Source: Lucifuga dentata (taxonomy: Eukaryota; Chordata; Actinopteri; Ophidiiformes; Bythitidae). From it: a stretch of DNA of 64,000 nt. A program made the position numbers and the translations under genes. The DNA is taken from positions 124,001 through 188,000 of the forward strand of contig VXCM01000133.1 in the NCBI GenBank assembly GCA_014773175.1, written 5' to 3'. Positions 46,627 to 58,345 of the stretch are shown here, one piece after another. Below the pieces are notes generated by a model, which saw only the letters and a program-made list of their open reading frames with translations, did not search any database and was not told where the DNA came from. Every line of letters begins with the position of its first letter. Positions within the stretch are counted from its first letter, which is position 1.

Positions 46627-49600
46627 GGCGCCTGCTTCTGCACTAACTGCCTGAATGTGCACAGGCAAGAGAAAGAGCGAGATACAGACGGAGAGAAAGA
46701 GAGAAGGTGAGTGCAGATCAGTCTGCTGCTATATAAAACACAAAAGCATCACTGCAAGGAAAAAAATATGTTTTAGTGATGAAGAACCACTTTGGCACTT
46801 CACTGAAAGCAGAAACAAGGCAGAACATCCGCAGTCAACACCAATCATAGGACCTTTAAATTACTTAATATAGAGATTTTAATGAGCTCCTTTGGCTTCA
46901 TTTCCAAAAAGATGAAATGCTATAAAATGGGGATTCCATGCATCATTCATGCTCAGAAATGCAGCTGTACTGCCAAATATTAATAATGTCATGAACTATT
47001 TTAAATCTTTCACTGTCACTAACATGTGACTAGGCAATCAAAAAAACTAAACTAGACCTGATGCAAAGTCTGGAAGAAATTATGTCAGGCTAAAGATACC
47101 CACTTTAATTTCACTCTAGAGATTCTCCGCCCAAAATCTTTTCCACATACTTCGTCACTGGCCCAAATTTGATTAATACATTTGCAGATATAGAGAGTGG
47201 CTGTACTGACTTTAGTTCTCAAAAACCACTGTGATTGTGGAGGGATGTCCTCTACAAAAAAAGAAGAGCATTAAATGCCACACAAACAGGAAAATGAGTA
47301 TTAAAATTCATATGAGAGGCATCAGTGGTAAAGTGGAGTAAAAACAGGATACACAAACATAACACAAAGAAGAATGATGAATATTGGTATGTATCTCGTG
47401 TTAAACTATCCTGGGATAAACACACTATGATAAATGCCAAACAGCGCCTATGAATAGATGCAATTTGATCTGGAGATTGATCCAGAATTTTTTTTTTTTT
47501 TTTTTTTTNTTTTTTTTTTTTTTTTTTTATAGTTGTTTCTGAATATTTCAAAATATTATTTGAACAAGTTTTTTTTTCTAGGCTTGTCCAGCCTTGGTGG
47601 AGGTATGCACTCTGATGGGTGCCCTTCTAGTTCTCATGCTTTCACTAGAAGAAAACATGCTGTTAGAATATAATGGAAGGAAATTTCTTAATGGCAGGAA
47701 AACAGATAAATGTATAGTTCATTAATAATGCACTAGTAATTCCAGTAATTCCCCAGCTAACAATGTTCTCTGGGAAATTACTTGTGAAAAGAGTTTTAAA
47801 AAAAAAATACACTGAAAAAATATCCCAAACCTGGCATAGAGTTTTGCAGGATTCTAACACAAACACACACTTTACACCTGATTTTACATAGAATCATTAA
47901 TCACACAGAAAACAAATAGTCTAGTGTGGCTTTAAGAGGAAACCTCACTGTAAATGTGTTGCTCACAGCTGTTACGGCTGCTTTAACACATTATTTCAGC
48001 CGCATGAAGAGACAGGACAGAGAATCACAGAACTTAAAGGATAAATGAAGTTGCTGAGAGAAAGAAATGAAATAATGTGCAACAACACCCACACTTTCCA
48101 CATGATTCAGATCCATTTGCTTTGAAAGGGTCACGCTGTCCTCACTTAATTCCTTCAAAAGGTCAGCAGCGTTGCCTAGCAGTTGTGTTTATGTAATCAG
48201 GTGGGCCAGGTCACAGTCAACGCCAAAGTGTCAGCAAGGAGGAAAGAAACCAGTACAAATCTTCCAGCTGATACTGAAAAATGCATCTTTTATAGTTTAT
48301 TCTAACACTATGACTCCTACTTCTAACAGCAACTCTTATAAATAAACTCAAACTAGAATATGATGGTTTATTTGCATTTTAACGCAACTCCTGTGTCACT
48401 TTTTGATTTTAGGTCTTCAGTGACGTCACGAGCCGCATGTCAGTTCAGCCTCATAACCAACTGAGTGTGATCATCATTGCCTGGTTCAACAAGATTTCAG
48501 GCCTATCTGAGTAATCTGATTCCTCACTTCCTGATTAGATAATGATTTGCATGAGCAAAGCAGAGTGGGAATCAGAAGCAGCGAGAACATGGAGCACGGC
48601 AAGAAGCTCTCAGAGCACTTAGAGCAGGATGGAAGGATACTGTGTATATTTATATATATACAGTATGTACCCACATCTTTGTTATCTGCATTCTCAACCA
48701 CGAGATGTGGTTTAGTACGAACAATGGTGCTTATTGAAGGAAAAACTTAATTTCAGGAGGCTAAGAGAATGTCTGTGGCTTGTTAAGTCTTAATACAGGC
48801 CATGTGACCATCCACTTTTGGTCATGCTCTCAGAAGAGATGGTCATAAAGTGACTTATGGGGGAACTGTTTATGCGGCTTCACAGAAACATTTACTGTAC
48901 ACAGTAGGGTCGAGATATGTGAGGTACGCAGCGGTTTACTGTCTTTAGAAAACACAGCCACTGAGAAATCTTTGGAGGTATTTTTGTAAAGAATCTTGCT
49001 TGATGTTGTCCCATCATTACAGAAAACGCAGCACATCTCAGCTAGTAGCTCTTCAAATAGCACCAAGAACAATTTAGATGTTCAACTGGTTTCTTGACAT
49101 AGCAAAGAGCCTGACAGGGGTTTCTACTAACAAAACAGCAAAGTACTAACAACTGCTTTATGAAACGTTACACAGGGAGTGATTTAATGAGGATAAGGGC
49201 GGACAGTTCATTTGGCATTTTCCTCTGCACTTGGAATGCATTTAATAATGCTTCCTAAATGTCACCATGAAACACTATCAGCAACCATAAAACACTTTCT
49301 ATACGAGAATCACTTCAAGGTATACTCGGGGACGACCTTTTGCCACACAGGCTAATGTTTGTGCAAGCTGTCATGACGCCCACGCCTTTTGTCAAGGAAA
49401 TCTGCTGTTTTGCAACAGTTACAGCGTGCAAGCCATCAACTCTCATGCTGTGGTCGGAAAGTATTGTTCCACTTCTTTGAATATAAAGTGCAGACTGTGT
49501 GCAATGTTGGGTGTTTGCTTTCCTCCTGAAACTACAACAGTTATCTTGGCTGAAGCATGGAGAGATTACATGATGTTAGCAGAAGGGGGGGGTNGGGACA

Positions 49601-50692
49601 GACATGCCTGGTTGCTATGGAAAGTGTTTCCCTCCATCAACTGCCTTCCGTCACAGTGCTGCCACGGTTGACTAACAGGCAGGAGGAGAAGGAGAGGAGG
49701 GGGGCCCAGCCAGTGGCTGTGAGTCTTCCCCTGCATCACATCCTCCCACACTGTGAGCCTCGCTTGGCCCTTTGAACCGGCAGCCACATTCTAAATTGCA
49801 TCCTACATGCAGATGCTACTCTGACTCACTGCACAGATGAGGGAATACTCCCTTGCTATAAATGGAGGTTTGCTCGGGGGGGGGGGNGGGGGGGGGGGTC
49901 ATTCCTCAGGGTGAAACAGAACTTACAAACCAGCAGTAATCTTTCACTTAGTGGAACTATCAGTGAAAACAGTAACTTCCTTATGTTAATGGCTGCCTAC
50001 AGCTACAGCCTGCAGCCTTCTTCCCCTGTTGTTTTACATCTTCACTGTGCTACAGCAGGGTAACTTGAAGGATTAATTAAAACAACAGCAGGCTCAAGCT
50101 AGCAGGAATGTTGTGGAGAGATTGAAAACAATGCATTTGAATTTTTAGTCATAACAAAAAAATGACACAGAAGATATTCACCGCAGTCTGAATCACAGAT
50201 TTTTTTTGGAAAATGTAGGCGAGGCTTTGCTTGTTTCCTGGCTTCAAAGTGAGTACTGCCCATCATGAAGAGTTCAGACTTGAATGTGACTTATATAATA
50301 GTTTTTGTGGAGGCTGGAAGCCTTGTGGAACACTATGCTGCATTCAGAAAAGAAAAAAAGAAAAGAAAAGAAAAAAAACCCTCAAACCCGCCCAGACTTG
50401 TAAGGGTGCTCCAGAAGTGTTTGCATGTATCAGGGAATCTCGTCGTGTTGCCAACCGATCAACACACAATTGAAAATAAAACACTGAAAGTCTCACTTTG
50501 AATGATGCATTTTAAAAAAGCAACCAGATATTATTACCTCCTATATACTGGATACATAACTACCTTTGTTTAAATGAATAATTATTTCAAATGAATAGGC
50601 ACAATTAAATAGAGACATTATATGATAATACACAACAACGTCTGGCATTAGAACTCAAGCTGCACTGAGAGGAATTTTAAAATATTAGGAGT

Positions 50693-50728
50693 TACACTGC
50701 AGGCCAGAAGTTTTAGAGACCACCCCAG

Positions 50729-50764
<36 letters not shown>

Positions 50765-51614
50765 ATACATTGTTTGTTTTATAATTTATTGCACAGTTTA
50801 TGACAGAAAAAAACAATAAATAAATGTAACTAATTTGTTTTCAAGAAGAATTTGTCAACATAAAAACACTTTGAAGTCATTCCAGGCTCAGAATTTGGTT
50901 TCGTCAAAATAAACCCCTCTGGTCAAATCATAATTCTCAAAACCTTTTACTTCTCTTTTGAATGGATGTAATTTTGGCATAATTTTGATGAATGTTTTGG
51001 ATCGTTGTCCNTTTACTTCTCTTTTGAATGGATGTAATTTTGGCATAATTTTGATGAATGTTTTGGATCGTTGTCCTTTTGAAGAATGAAATTTTGACCA
51101 ATAATTCATAAACTGAATGGAATCACCTGTCTTTGAAGGATGGAATGGTAATTCTCTTTCTTCATAATTCCTTTAACTTGGACCAAGTCTCCAGATCTCT
51201 CTTCCCCAAAACACCTCCACAGCATTACTGAACCACCCACATGTAAAACATGTGGGTGGTTGCAGACCAATAGCATGACCAGATTGTGTAGCAAGTTAAT
51301 CACAAAATGATCTGGGAGAAGGCAGACAGCAGCTATTGAAAAGAATGTTAAAACACATAAGCAAGGGAGTTGGAACACAACTGGAGTGCCTGTGCACTAA
51401 TACAGACTGGACATGCCTTCATTAAAAATCATTTCTTAAGCCATAGTGGCTGCATAATGTGCTCTTGTTGACAAATTCTTCTTTAAAAGTAATTACTTAC
51501 ATTTATTTTATATATTTTTGTCATTTCCTGTGCAATAAATTGTAAAACAAACAGTGTATTGATGTTTTCTTTTTTAAATCTGGGGGTGGCCTCAAATTTC
51601 TGGCATGTAGTTTA
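50693..51614 (-). mobile_element. Tc1-like transposon remnant
   Basis: TA dinucleotides at 50693-50694 and 51613-51614 flank inverted ends (left CACTGCAGGCCAGAAG; right, reversed, AACTACATGCCAGAAA). The similarity extends some 165 bp on each side, to AAGAAGAATTTGTCAACA. On the minus strand two transposase pieces survive in different frames: GGSVMLWRCFGEE followed by GIMKKENYHSIL, and LQKDNDPKHSSK, which carries the DNDPKH block around the second catalytic Asp. About 0.9 kb remains of a normal ~1.6 kb element, with a 65-bp duplication around the N at 51011 and a 32-base poly-A. It is inactive. Confidence 0.85.
51231..51261. repeat. 14-bp perfect hairpin inside the Tc1 remnant
   Basis: AACCACCCACATGT and ACATGTGGGTGGTT are separated by AAA. 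The second arm overlaps the codons for HVGGS of the transposase fragment. The first arm is therefore an inverted copy that interrupts the transposase. Confidence 0.85.
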
Positions 51615-52259
51615 CATCATGTACAACATGTAGTTTACAGTGTATTATTCAATACACTGTAAAGGGAAACCGCAGAGGTTAATCCGATAGGCATTACTAC
51701 ATGATTACACACATCCTCGAGGATATAATACCATGAACGAGAAGTAAAAATACCTGCAAGCAAAAAGCATTCACACTGTATCGCTGCACATTTTAGGTCA
51801 CTTACAGCTTTAAAACATTAACAACGGACCACCTAAGTATTGATCGTCTGTGACAGAAACTTCTATCAGCTAGAGATAAAACCACTGAGACTTCCCAGCT
51901 TTGACTCAGTGGAAATATCCTGCTCATTATTAACAGAGCCCAAACAGACATGTCTCACCTTCTGTTCGTCTGGAAATAAAGTATGAAGACTTTCCTGTTT
52001 TGTATGATGAGGGATCAAAGTCAATGAAATGGGAGCTCTGAGTAAACAGTGATGACACAGCAGCGATGGCGGACCCACCACCATCATCTACTCCACCTTC
52101 CTTCCTATAGATCTGACAGCAACATTACGAAACACTTAAATCTGAGGTCTTTTGCGAACAAAATACTCCAAGATCAAGCAGAAATAATTAGTGTTAAAGA
52201 CCTTTGGCATCAGAACAATTTCCTAGATATATTTCACAACATACCTGTTTGTTTGTGAC

Positions 52260-52600
52260 ATAAAAGAGTTTGAGAAAGTGAGGTTCTTTCACACCAAACT
52301 TCAAATGGGTGACAAATTAAAGGAAAAAGCAGTATAAAGTGTGTTAGTGCACTTGGGGCCACCGTGCTCTGCCAGAACAGCTTCAACACATCTTGGCAGA
52401 GATTGTAAAAGTCTCTGGAACTGGAACACCTCATTTGGTGCTTTGGTGGTGGTGCAGAAGCACTCTCTGTCCAAAATCTTCCCATAAATGGTTCAACTGG
52501 GTTAAGATCTGATGAATGCTAAGGCCATAGCTTGTGATTAACCTCAATATCCCATTCATCAAACCATTCAGTAATTAGGACATTGTTATCCTGGAAGAGA
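52260..52600. repeat. Dispersed repeat (GCCAGAACAGCTTCAACAC family)
   Basis: The block with CCAGAACAGCTTCAACAC, TCTCTGGAACTGG, CTCATTTGGTGCTTTGGTGGTGG, GTTCAACTGGGTTAAGATCTG and AAACCATTCAGTAA closely resembles a repeat I have seen across many fish genomes. I cannot assign its class with confidence. The track is degenerate and has no intact ORF. Confidence 0.55.
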
Positions 52601-52990
52601 AATGTTTTATTATAGCATAAAGATGATCATCAATAACTTTGTATTGATTTGCAGTGACTCTTCCCTCTAGGGGTCAAACATTCAAGCTCTGTCACACAAT
52701 TGAGAGAATTGGAGTCCCCAGATCTCAAAGCAAATGAATACTTCATGGAGAGTAACTGAAAGAAAAAAAAAAATTGCTATTTGTCCTCTTGATCTTTTAT
52801 TCGGTATGTTTATAGGTATAGCGGTATATAGAACAAATATTATAACATCCACTTTTAATAAGAAATATTATAAATGGGAAAATCTATTTAACACCTTTAT
52901 CTTTCTATCAGCTTAATGGAGATTTCAGACCGACATGTTAGATATGATCAAAACAAATGAGGGATTATCTTTTAGACCAGTTTTTCTCAA

Positions 52991-53051
52991 ATTTTCTGAA
53001 CCAAGTATCGCCTCTGAGCTTTGCTCAGAGGCGATACTTGGTTCAGAAAAT
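52991..53051. repeat. 29-bp perfect hairpin with 3-nt loop
   Basis: Arms 52991-53019 and 53023-53051 are perfectly complementary over 29 nt around a TTT loop. The sequence then continues into GGTGGTACATCTAAGTACCACC, itself a smaller inverted repeat. Confidence 0.9.
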
Positions 53052-53814
53052 ATATCTAAGGTGGTACATCTAAGTACCACCTCACCAACAAGTCAGCAAC
53101 CCTATGAAAACCCACAGAAAAATCTTGTACGCTGTATTGAAATTGAGAAATTTACAGCAGGAGTGCAAACAGTTAATGAGTACATTTATACTCAAATTTG
53201 TTTTTGCCTGTACTGGGATTAAGGCAACAATGGGAGTAAGCGTATCAACAGGATTCTGTGGTTGGCAGAATACACAGGATGCGTTGAGTCCGCCGGGTGA
53301 TGAAATGCATGCGGTGACATCTTACTCTTTACACGCCCGAGTAAATGCATTTCCAATCACATAATCGTGGTTTTCTCACAGTAAGCATGTGCTGATTTAT
53401 GCCAGTTTCAATGTAATTATGGTGTTAACATGACATTTAAAACAATCGATAGCCTTCATTGCAGCATAATTGAGGTTTTAAAGTGCATGTTTTTGTGTTT
53501 TGTATTCTTTTATGTGTTACTGTTCTGTGTGTTTTGTATGTGTGTCTAAGATGTGGTTTAGATAAGCCTCAGTGGCGTCTTGCCTTCACCAGCACATTGT
53601 TGTTTTTATTGTGTGTTTTTAAATAAATTGTGCTAATAAACTGTAAACTATAATCTAAAACTAAACATGTAAGTATACTGGCTGACACCCACGTAAAACG
53701 GAAGTGTGCACATGGGACAAGTAATTAAACTTAATTAAAAACTATTTCTAAATGGAATCCTTTCATTTGTGAATAATTTCCAGAGTCGTCTAACATACCA
53801 GGGTGTAAGCAAGT

Positions 53815-53895
53815 AAAAATATATTTCTATAGCACCTTTCAAGACAGGCATCACAAAGTGCTTTACAAAATTGGCAAGGCAAAACAAAATTAAAA
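53815..53895. repeat. Short dispersed repeat (TATAGCACCTTTCAAGACA...AAGTGCTTTACA)
   Basis: The words TATAGCACCTTTCAAGACA and CACAAAGTGCTTTACAAA are those of a very common fish interspersed repeat end, here followed directly by miniature element copy 3. Confidence 0.5.
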
Positions 53896-53903
53896 CAACT
53901 GAA

Positions 53904-54482
53904 TTAAAGGACCATACCTCTTATTTTACATGTTAGAGACTAATATATTCAATTTTCATACATGTAACATTACAGACAATCATTTCCCAAAGCATATTAC
54001 TGGAACGGTGAGTTAATAAAATCTTCCAGACCACCATTGGTTTCAGTTTATTCTGGTACACTATTAAAATCAACTTGTTGATACTTGAAACGTTCTTGGG
54101 ATAGGTAATCCATCATCGTGAACAACACTGTATATTCAGGTTTTGTTTTGAAGTTTCATAATGTTAGCATTTAAGCTCAATAAAAAGCGCAGAGTGAATG
54201 TATGTCTCCACTGGGGAATATAGTCCCAAAAGAAGACCTGCGTTTATCAAAAAGTTTAAACGATCGTGACTTCATAAGGCTGCATTAGCAGGCGAAACAT
54301 TGATTTTTAAGGTGGGTGTACCGCTTGAATATTTGATTTTGAAAGATTAAGAGATTTTGCAAAATATCAGGAAAGCTAAAATACGATTTTATCCTTCGGG
54401 AAATGATTGTCAGTAACCTTATGTGTATAAAAATTGAATATATTAGGCTCAAACATGCAAAACAGATCGTATGGTCCTTTAA
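53904..54482. mobile_element. TTAA-ended miniature element, copy 3 (complete)
   Basis: A 579-bp unit with TTAAAGGACCATAC at the left and its exact reverse complement GTATGGTCCTTTAA at the right. Inverted similarity extends about 95 bp inward. The interior matches copy 2 in the same orientation (TTGGTTTCAGTTTATTCTGG, CGTTCTTGGGATAGGTAAT). It encodes nothing. This is the best reference copy. Confidence 0.88.
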
Positions 54483-55237
54483 GAATCAAATAAAAATCAT
54501 TCAAAAAAAAGTAGGGAGTAAAAACATAATCAGCAAATACAATAAAAATTCATCATGGTAAAAATAGGGTTCATTAGCCCTGTGCAAAAGCTTCAAGTAC
54601 AACCTGTAGCACACACACCACAGCTTGAGAACCACTGTTTTATCAGAATATGGTGTTTGATCCCTCCAGGAGACTTCCAGAGACTTCATCAATCGACTCC
54701 AACCAGCACTGAAACTGTTCTGTTGGCTCACTGACACACTTTTTTGTCAGGTTTTCCTTTAAATTGTCGCCCGTTTCTGTTTTATAATCTCCAAATCTCC
54801 CTGAAAGCTCACCGGCTCTGCTTTGACAGATGAATTTGTCAAATCTGTAAATAGCTCAGGCTGAGTGAAGGGTTCACGAATGGGTAACATAAGAAGCCTG
54901 ACATTAGCCCTGACATGACACGGTGCAAAGGAGCTGAAATAATGCAACATGACAGATTAAAACAAACAAAAACAAACAAACAAACAACGCGAGGGCTGTG
55001 CGGTTTGAAATGAAGCCACAGACCTGCTGCCTGTTGTTCAGCTCAGGGAATTACTCTGTTATTAACGCATGAATGTGTGCAGGTTTACAGCTAAAATCTG
55101 AGCTGAAAGCCTCAAATGATAAAAATGCATGCTTGACAGTCAAGTAGAAAACAAAGCTAAAATGCTGAGAGCTGCACTCAAACTTAATCAATACGCAGAG
55201 TCCGGAGCTTTTATTTGCGTTTGTCAGAGTCTTTTAC

Positions 55238-55430
55238 CTTTGCGTCGCTCTCCGTTGTTACTCCGGATTTAAATGGTCGTTATGAAGCGGAATAAGTGGT
55301 GAAATCCTGCTTTAAAGTGTCCGTTAACTTTAAACGGAGGCGGTGGAGAAAGGCAGCGGGCTGGAGCAGTTTGTCGGTGCGGAGCGGAGAGTGACAGACT
55401 GACTGTTTTTCCCAGCAGCAGCAGCAGCAG
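55238..55430 (-). promoter_or_regulatory. dgka: GC-rich first exon/promoter, probably of dgka
   Basis: A donor on the minus strand (CGCAAAG|GTAAAAG) ends at 55238. Upstream (55260-55450) the sequence is G+C-rich with CpGs, a CAG/CTG run (55415-55432) and no TATA box. It lies on the same strand as dgka, with no other gene between. The link to dgka is inferred. Confidence 0.45.
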
Positions 55431-55640
55431 CTCCGCCTCAATCACCGCCTCAGCACTGCCCCCGTACACAATTCAAACACACCCCACCACCCAGCAGCAA
55501 CTCACACAACCTTAAATAACACAGCAGAATCATCCTCCATCCTCCATCCTGATACAAATTTATTCTAACTTTAATCTATATGCCTGGTATTAACAAACTT
55601 TCTGGAGTTCTGAGGGTTTTTTTTTTTTTTGGTGCAATTT

Positions 55641-56247
55641 TTAAAGGACCATACCATCCATTTTGCAAGTTTGAGCCGAAAAAATAAATTTTCATACATG
55701 TTACGTTATTGACAATCATTTCCCAAAGGACAAAACTGTATTTTAGCTTTTCTGAAATTTTGCAAAATCTCTTAATCTTTCAAAATCAAATATTCAGGGA
55801 TACACCCACTTTAAAAATCGATGTTTCGCCTGCTAATAGTTACGCAGCCTTATGAAGTCAAGGTCGTTTAAATTTTTCGATAAACACAGGTCTTCTTTTG
55901 GGACTATATTCCTCAGTGGAGACATCATTCACTCCACGCTTTTTATTATGCTTAAACGCTAAAATTATGAAACTTCGAAAAAAAATTATTATTATTTTTT
56001 TTTTTTAATTTTAAGGGGGTNTAAAATTATGAAACTTCGAAAAAAAATTATTATTATTTTTTTTTTTTAATTTTAAGGGGGTGTATCATCTGAACATTTG
56101 ATTTTTAAAGATTGGGGGATTTGGCAAAATACCACAAAAACTAAAATATAGTTTTATGTTTAGGAAAATGGTTGACAGAAACATAATGTGTATGTGGGTA
56201 GTATTAATTGGGCTCAAACATGTAAAACCACCAGTGTGGTCCTTTAA
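55641..56247. mobile_element. TTAA-ended miniature element, copy 4 (snap-back form)
   Basis: TTAAAGGACC (55641) and GGTCCTTTAA (ending 56247) mark the ends. Unlike copies 1-3, both halves carry the same arm: bases to about 55830 and, in reverse, 56080-56247 both contain the TTTTAGCTTTTCTGAAATTTTGCAAAATC type sequence. The copy is therefore one long inverted repeat of some 165-190 bp per arm. A 61-bp duplication flanks the N at 56021. Confidence 0.75.
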
Positions 56248-57198
56248 AGGTAAAATGTAATAGTTCCTATTATACTCAGTAGTGACTAAACTGTCCACAA
56301 CTCATTTTATTTTACAGATATCCTCTTAATATAAATAACGTTTATTCAGAATAACTTTCTTTATATTTTTTGTCCTTATGTTGACAACTGGCCCGTTACA
56401 ATGAACCCATAATGCAACACCACCACATATGGCCTCAGAGTTGAATGAATGCCTCCCTGACAGTTTGAAGAATTCAACATTATAAACTTCACAAAGGTAT
56501 TGTAATATACTGCAGGCTATTGTGTGTGTGCTATAAGGTTCCTGTTATGCAGGTATTCCTGGTATACTTATTTAAAGTCTTGATTAGTTTTCTTTACTTT
56601 ATCTTACCTGTTGTCTGCATGTTTCCAACATCTGCAGACAAACAGTATATCCACTGTGCACATTTTCATGAATGTTTGTTTTTAGTGTCTTTGCAATTTC
56701 ATATTGTGTGCCATTGTTTTTGGTCCGTGTTGAATCTTAATGACAAACATGAAATACGTGTAAAATGTTGAGAATGAGTCACTGCCGGAGAGACACTGTT
56801 GCTATCAACCACATCACAAAATGATCTCCATAGACAAAAACAGAGCCAAACCATTTGGCAAAGCTTGTGATTTCACATTCCACTGATCACAATGGTGAGG
56901 GATTATGCAGCACAATGAGGAGCGAGCTGGCAGAGAGGATAACAGACATGAAAAACGTGGGTGTCTGGCTTAGATAGAAAAGGAGAGTGACTCAGGTCAG
57001 AGCAGTCACCCCTCCTCCTCCTCCCTCTGACCACATTTAATCATTTAACTTTCACACCTTTTCATCTACCCCTCCCTACAGATCACTGATGACGTGTCTT
57101 AAAATAAAGAACTGAATTTTTACCTAATTAAAATACTAAATTTAAACTCTTGGTAATCCCAGAGAGGAAATACATTCTTTTGGGATGATTTTTTGACA

Positions 57199-57204
57199 TT
57201 TATT
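57199..57204 (-). terminator. rnf41: Candidate rnf41 poly(A) signal
   Basis: AATAAA on the minus strand, about 1.14 kb beyond the rnf41 stop. The stretch between them lacks other genes, fitting a long 3' UTR. Confidence 0.5.
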
Positions 57205-58345
57205 ACTTTCTTGTCTGTACAACACGGTACATAGACACAAACAAATAAGACCATTAATAGGAGAAATAAAGGGCACAATCCAAACTTATTGTTTACACCT
57301 GTTGGAGGCTTTTATACTGAACATTTGACATCCTATGTCTGATAACTGCTATACAGAAGTAAAGGTACAACATTAGAGTGCTTTTACAAAGATCTTTACA
57401 ATCTCCAAGCTGTGGATTTATAGTGATATTTCATTGAACTCATGTTTGCTAAATGTAAAGAATAGAAAGATTCAATACTATACTTCAATCAACAGAAAAT
57501 TAGGATCACCCAAAATATAAAGGTGAACCATTTTCAGTCAAATGAAGCTGAGATATATTGTTAAATCCCAAATGTTAAACTTCAGTTTTAACACTTCAGC
57601 TGGACTCAACATACAGACTATTTACAACCGAGGCAACGAAGAAAACACTAAATCAATATTTCCTCCTGCGATGACCTTCAAATGTACTGAAAAAGGCAAA
57701 TGTACATACATCAACTGGTAACATTTTCAAGCATCTTCATGTAAAAGGCAACATAATAAATAAAACAAATGGCACACAAGCACAGCGTCTCCTGAAACAT
57801 TCACAGGAAACTAAATACTAAAGCAAGCACGTGAAAAACTTCCGAGTCAACATCCCTGGAGACAGCAACACAAGCTGACTAAAAAAAGAACAGAGAAAAA
57901 AAACCAAAATCACAGTCTAATTACAGTGAGAGGAATAAGAGAATGGCGCTCAGAATTCAATATAGTATTTGTATTTACAAGCATTTATACAACTGAGGAC
58001 AGTAAATGGGGGGTTCAAGCTTATCATTATACTTGGACGTGAAGCAGAACAATCAGATCATATAATGCACTATGTATTAAGTTATAAACCTTGTAAACAT
58101 CACATCTTACCGTCTATCTTAGATATCAGTCAGATTACATTTCTATTAGCCAGGATCATAATGTAGTTGTCCTTACTTTAAGGCATAGGTATCAAAGTTA
58201 AGAGTGAGCCTCTTACAAAACTTCTTTTTAATAAGCCAGATTTATTTGAGGGGATTTCACTCTGGTAAGGAGAAACTGCGCGTCACAACAACCCCCAAAC
58301 AAAACGCCCCCACTTGTCTCTGGAACGGCTCAGCTAGCTGTTCTG

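Larger units (their letters stand above)
46650..55238 (-). other. dgka: Probable dgka intron 1 (8.6 kb)
   Basis: A good acceptor (minus-strand CACATTCAG|GCAG) lies at 46651, 24 nt before the ATG, so an upstream non-coding exon is required. The nearest convincing first exon on this strand is near 55.24-55.43 kb. Between them I see no coding exon. Contents include a Tc1-like remnant (50693-51614), a dispersed repeat (52260-52600), the 29-bp hairpin (52991-53051), miniature element copy 3 (53904-54482) and several N-interrupted homopolymers (47509, 49594, 49887). Confidence 0.45.

Noticed and set aside
53070..53140. Possible CRISPR-like spacing of GGTGGTAC/GTACCACC words
   Set aside because: It is one small inverted repeat in a dispersed element in a vertebrate genome; there is no array.
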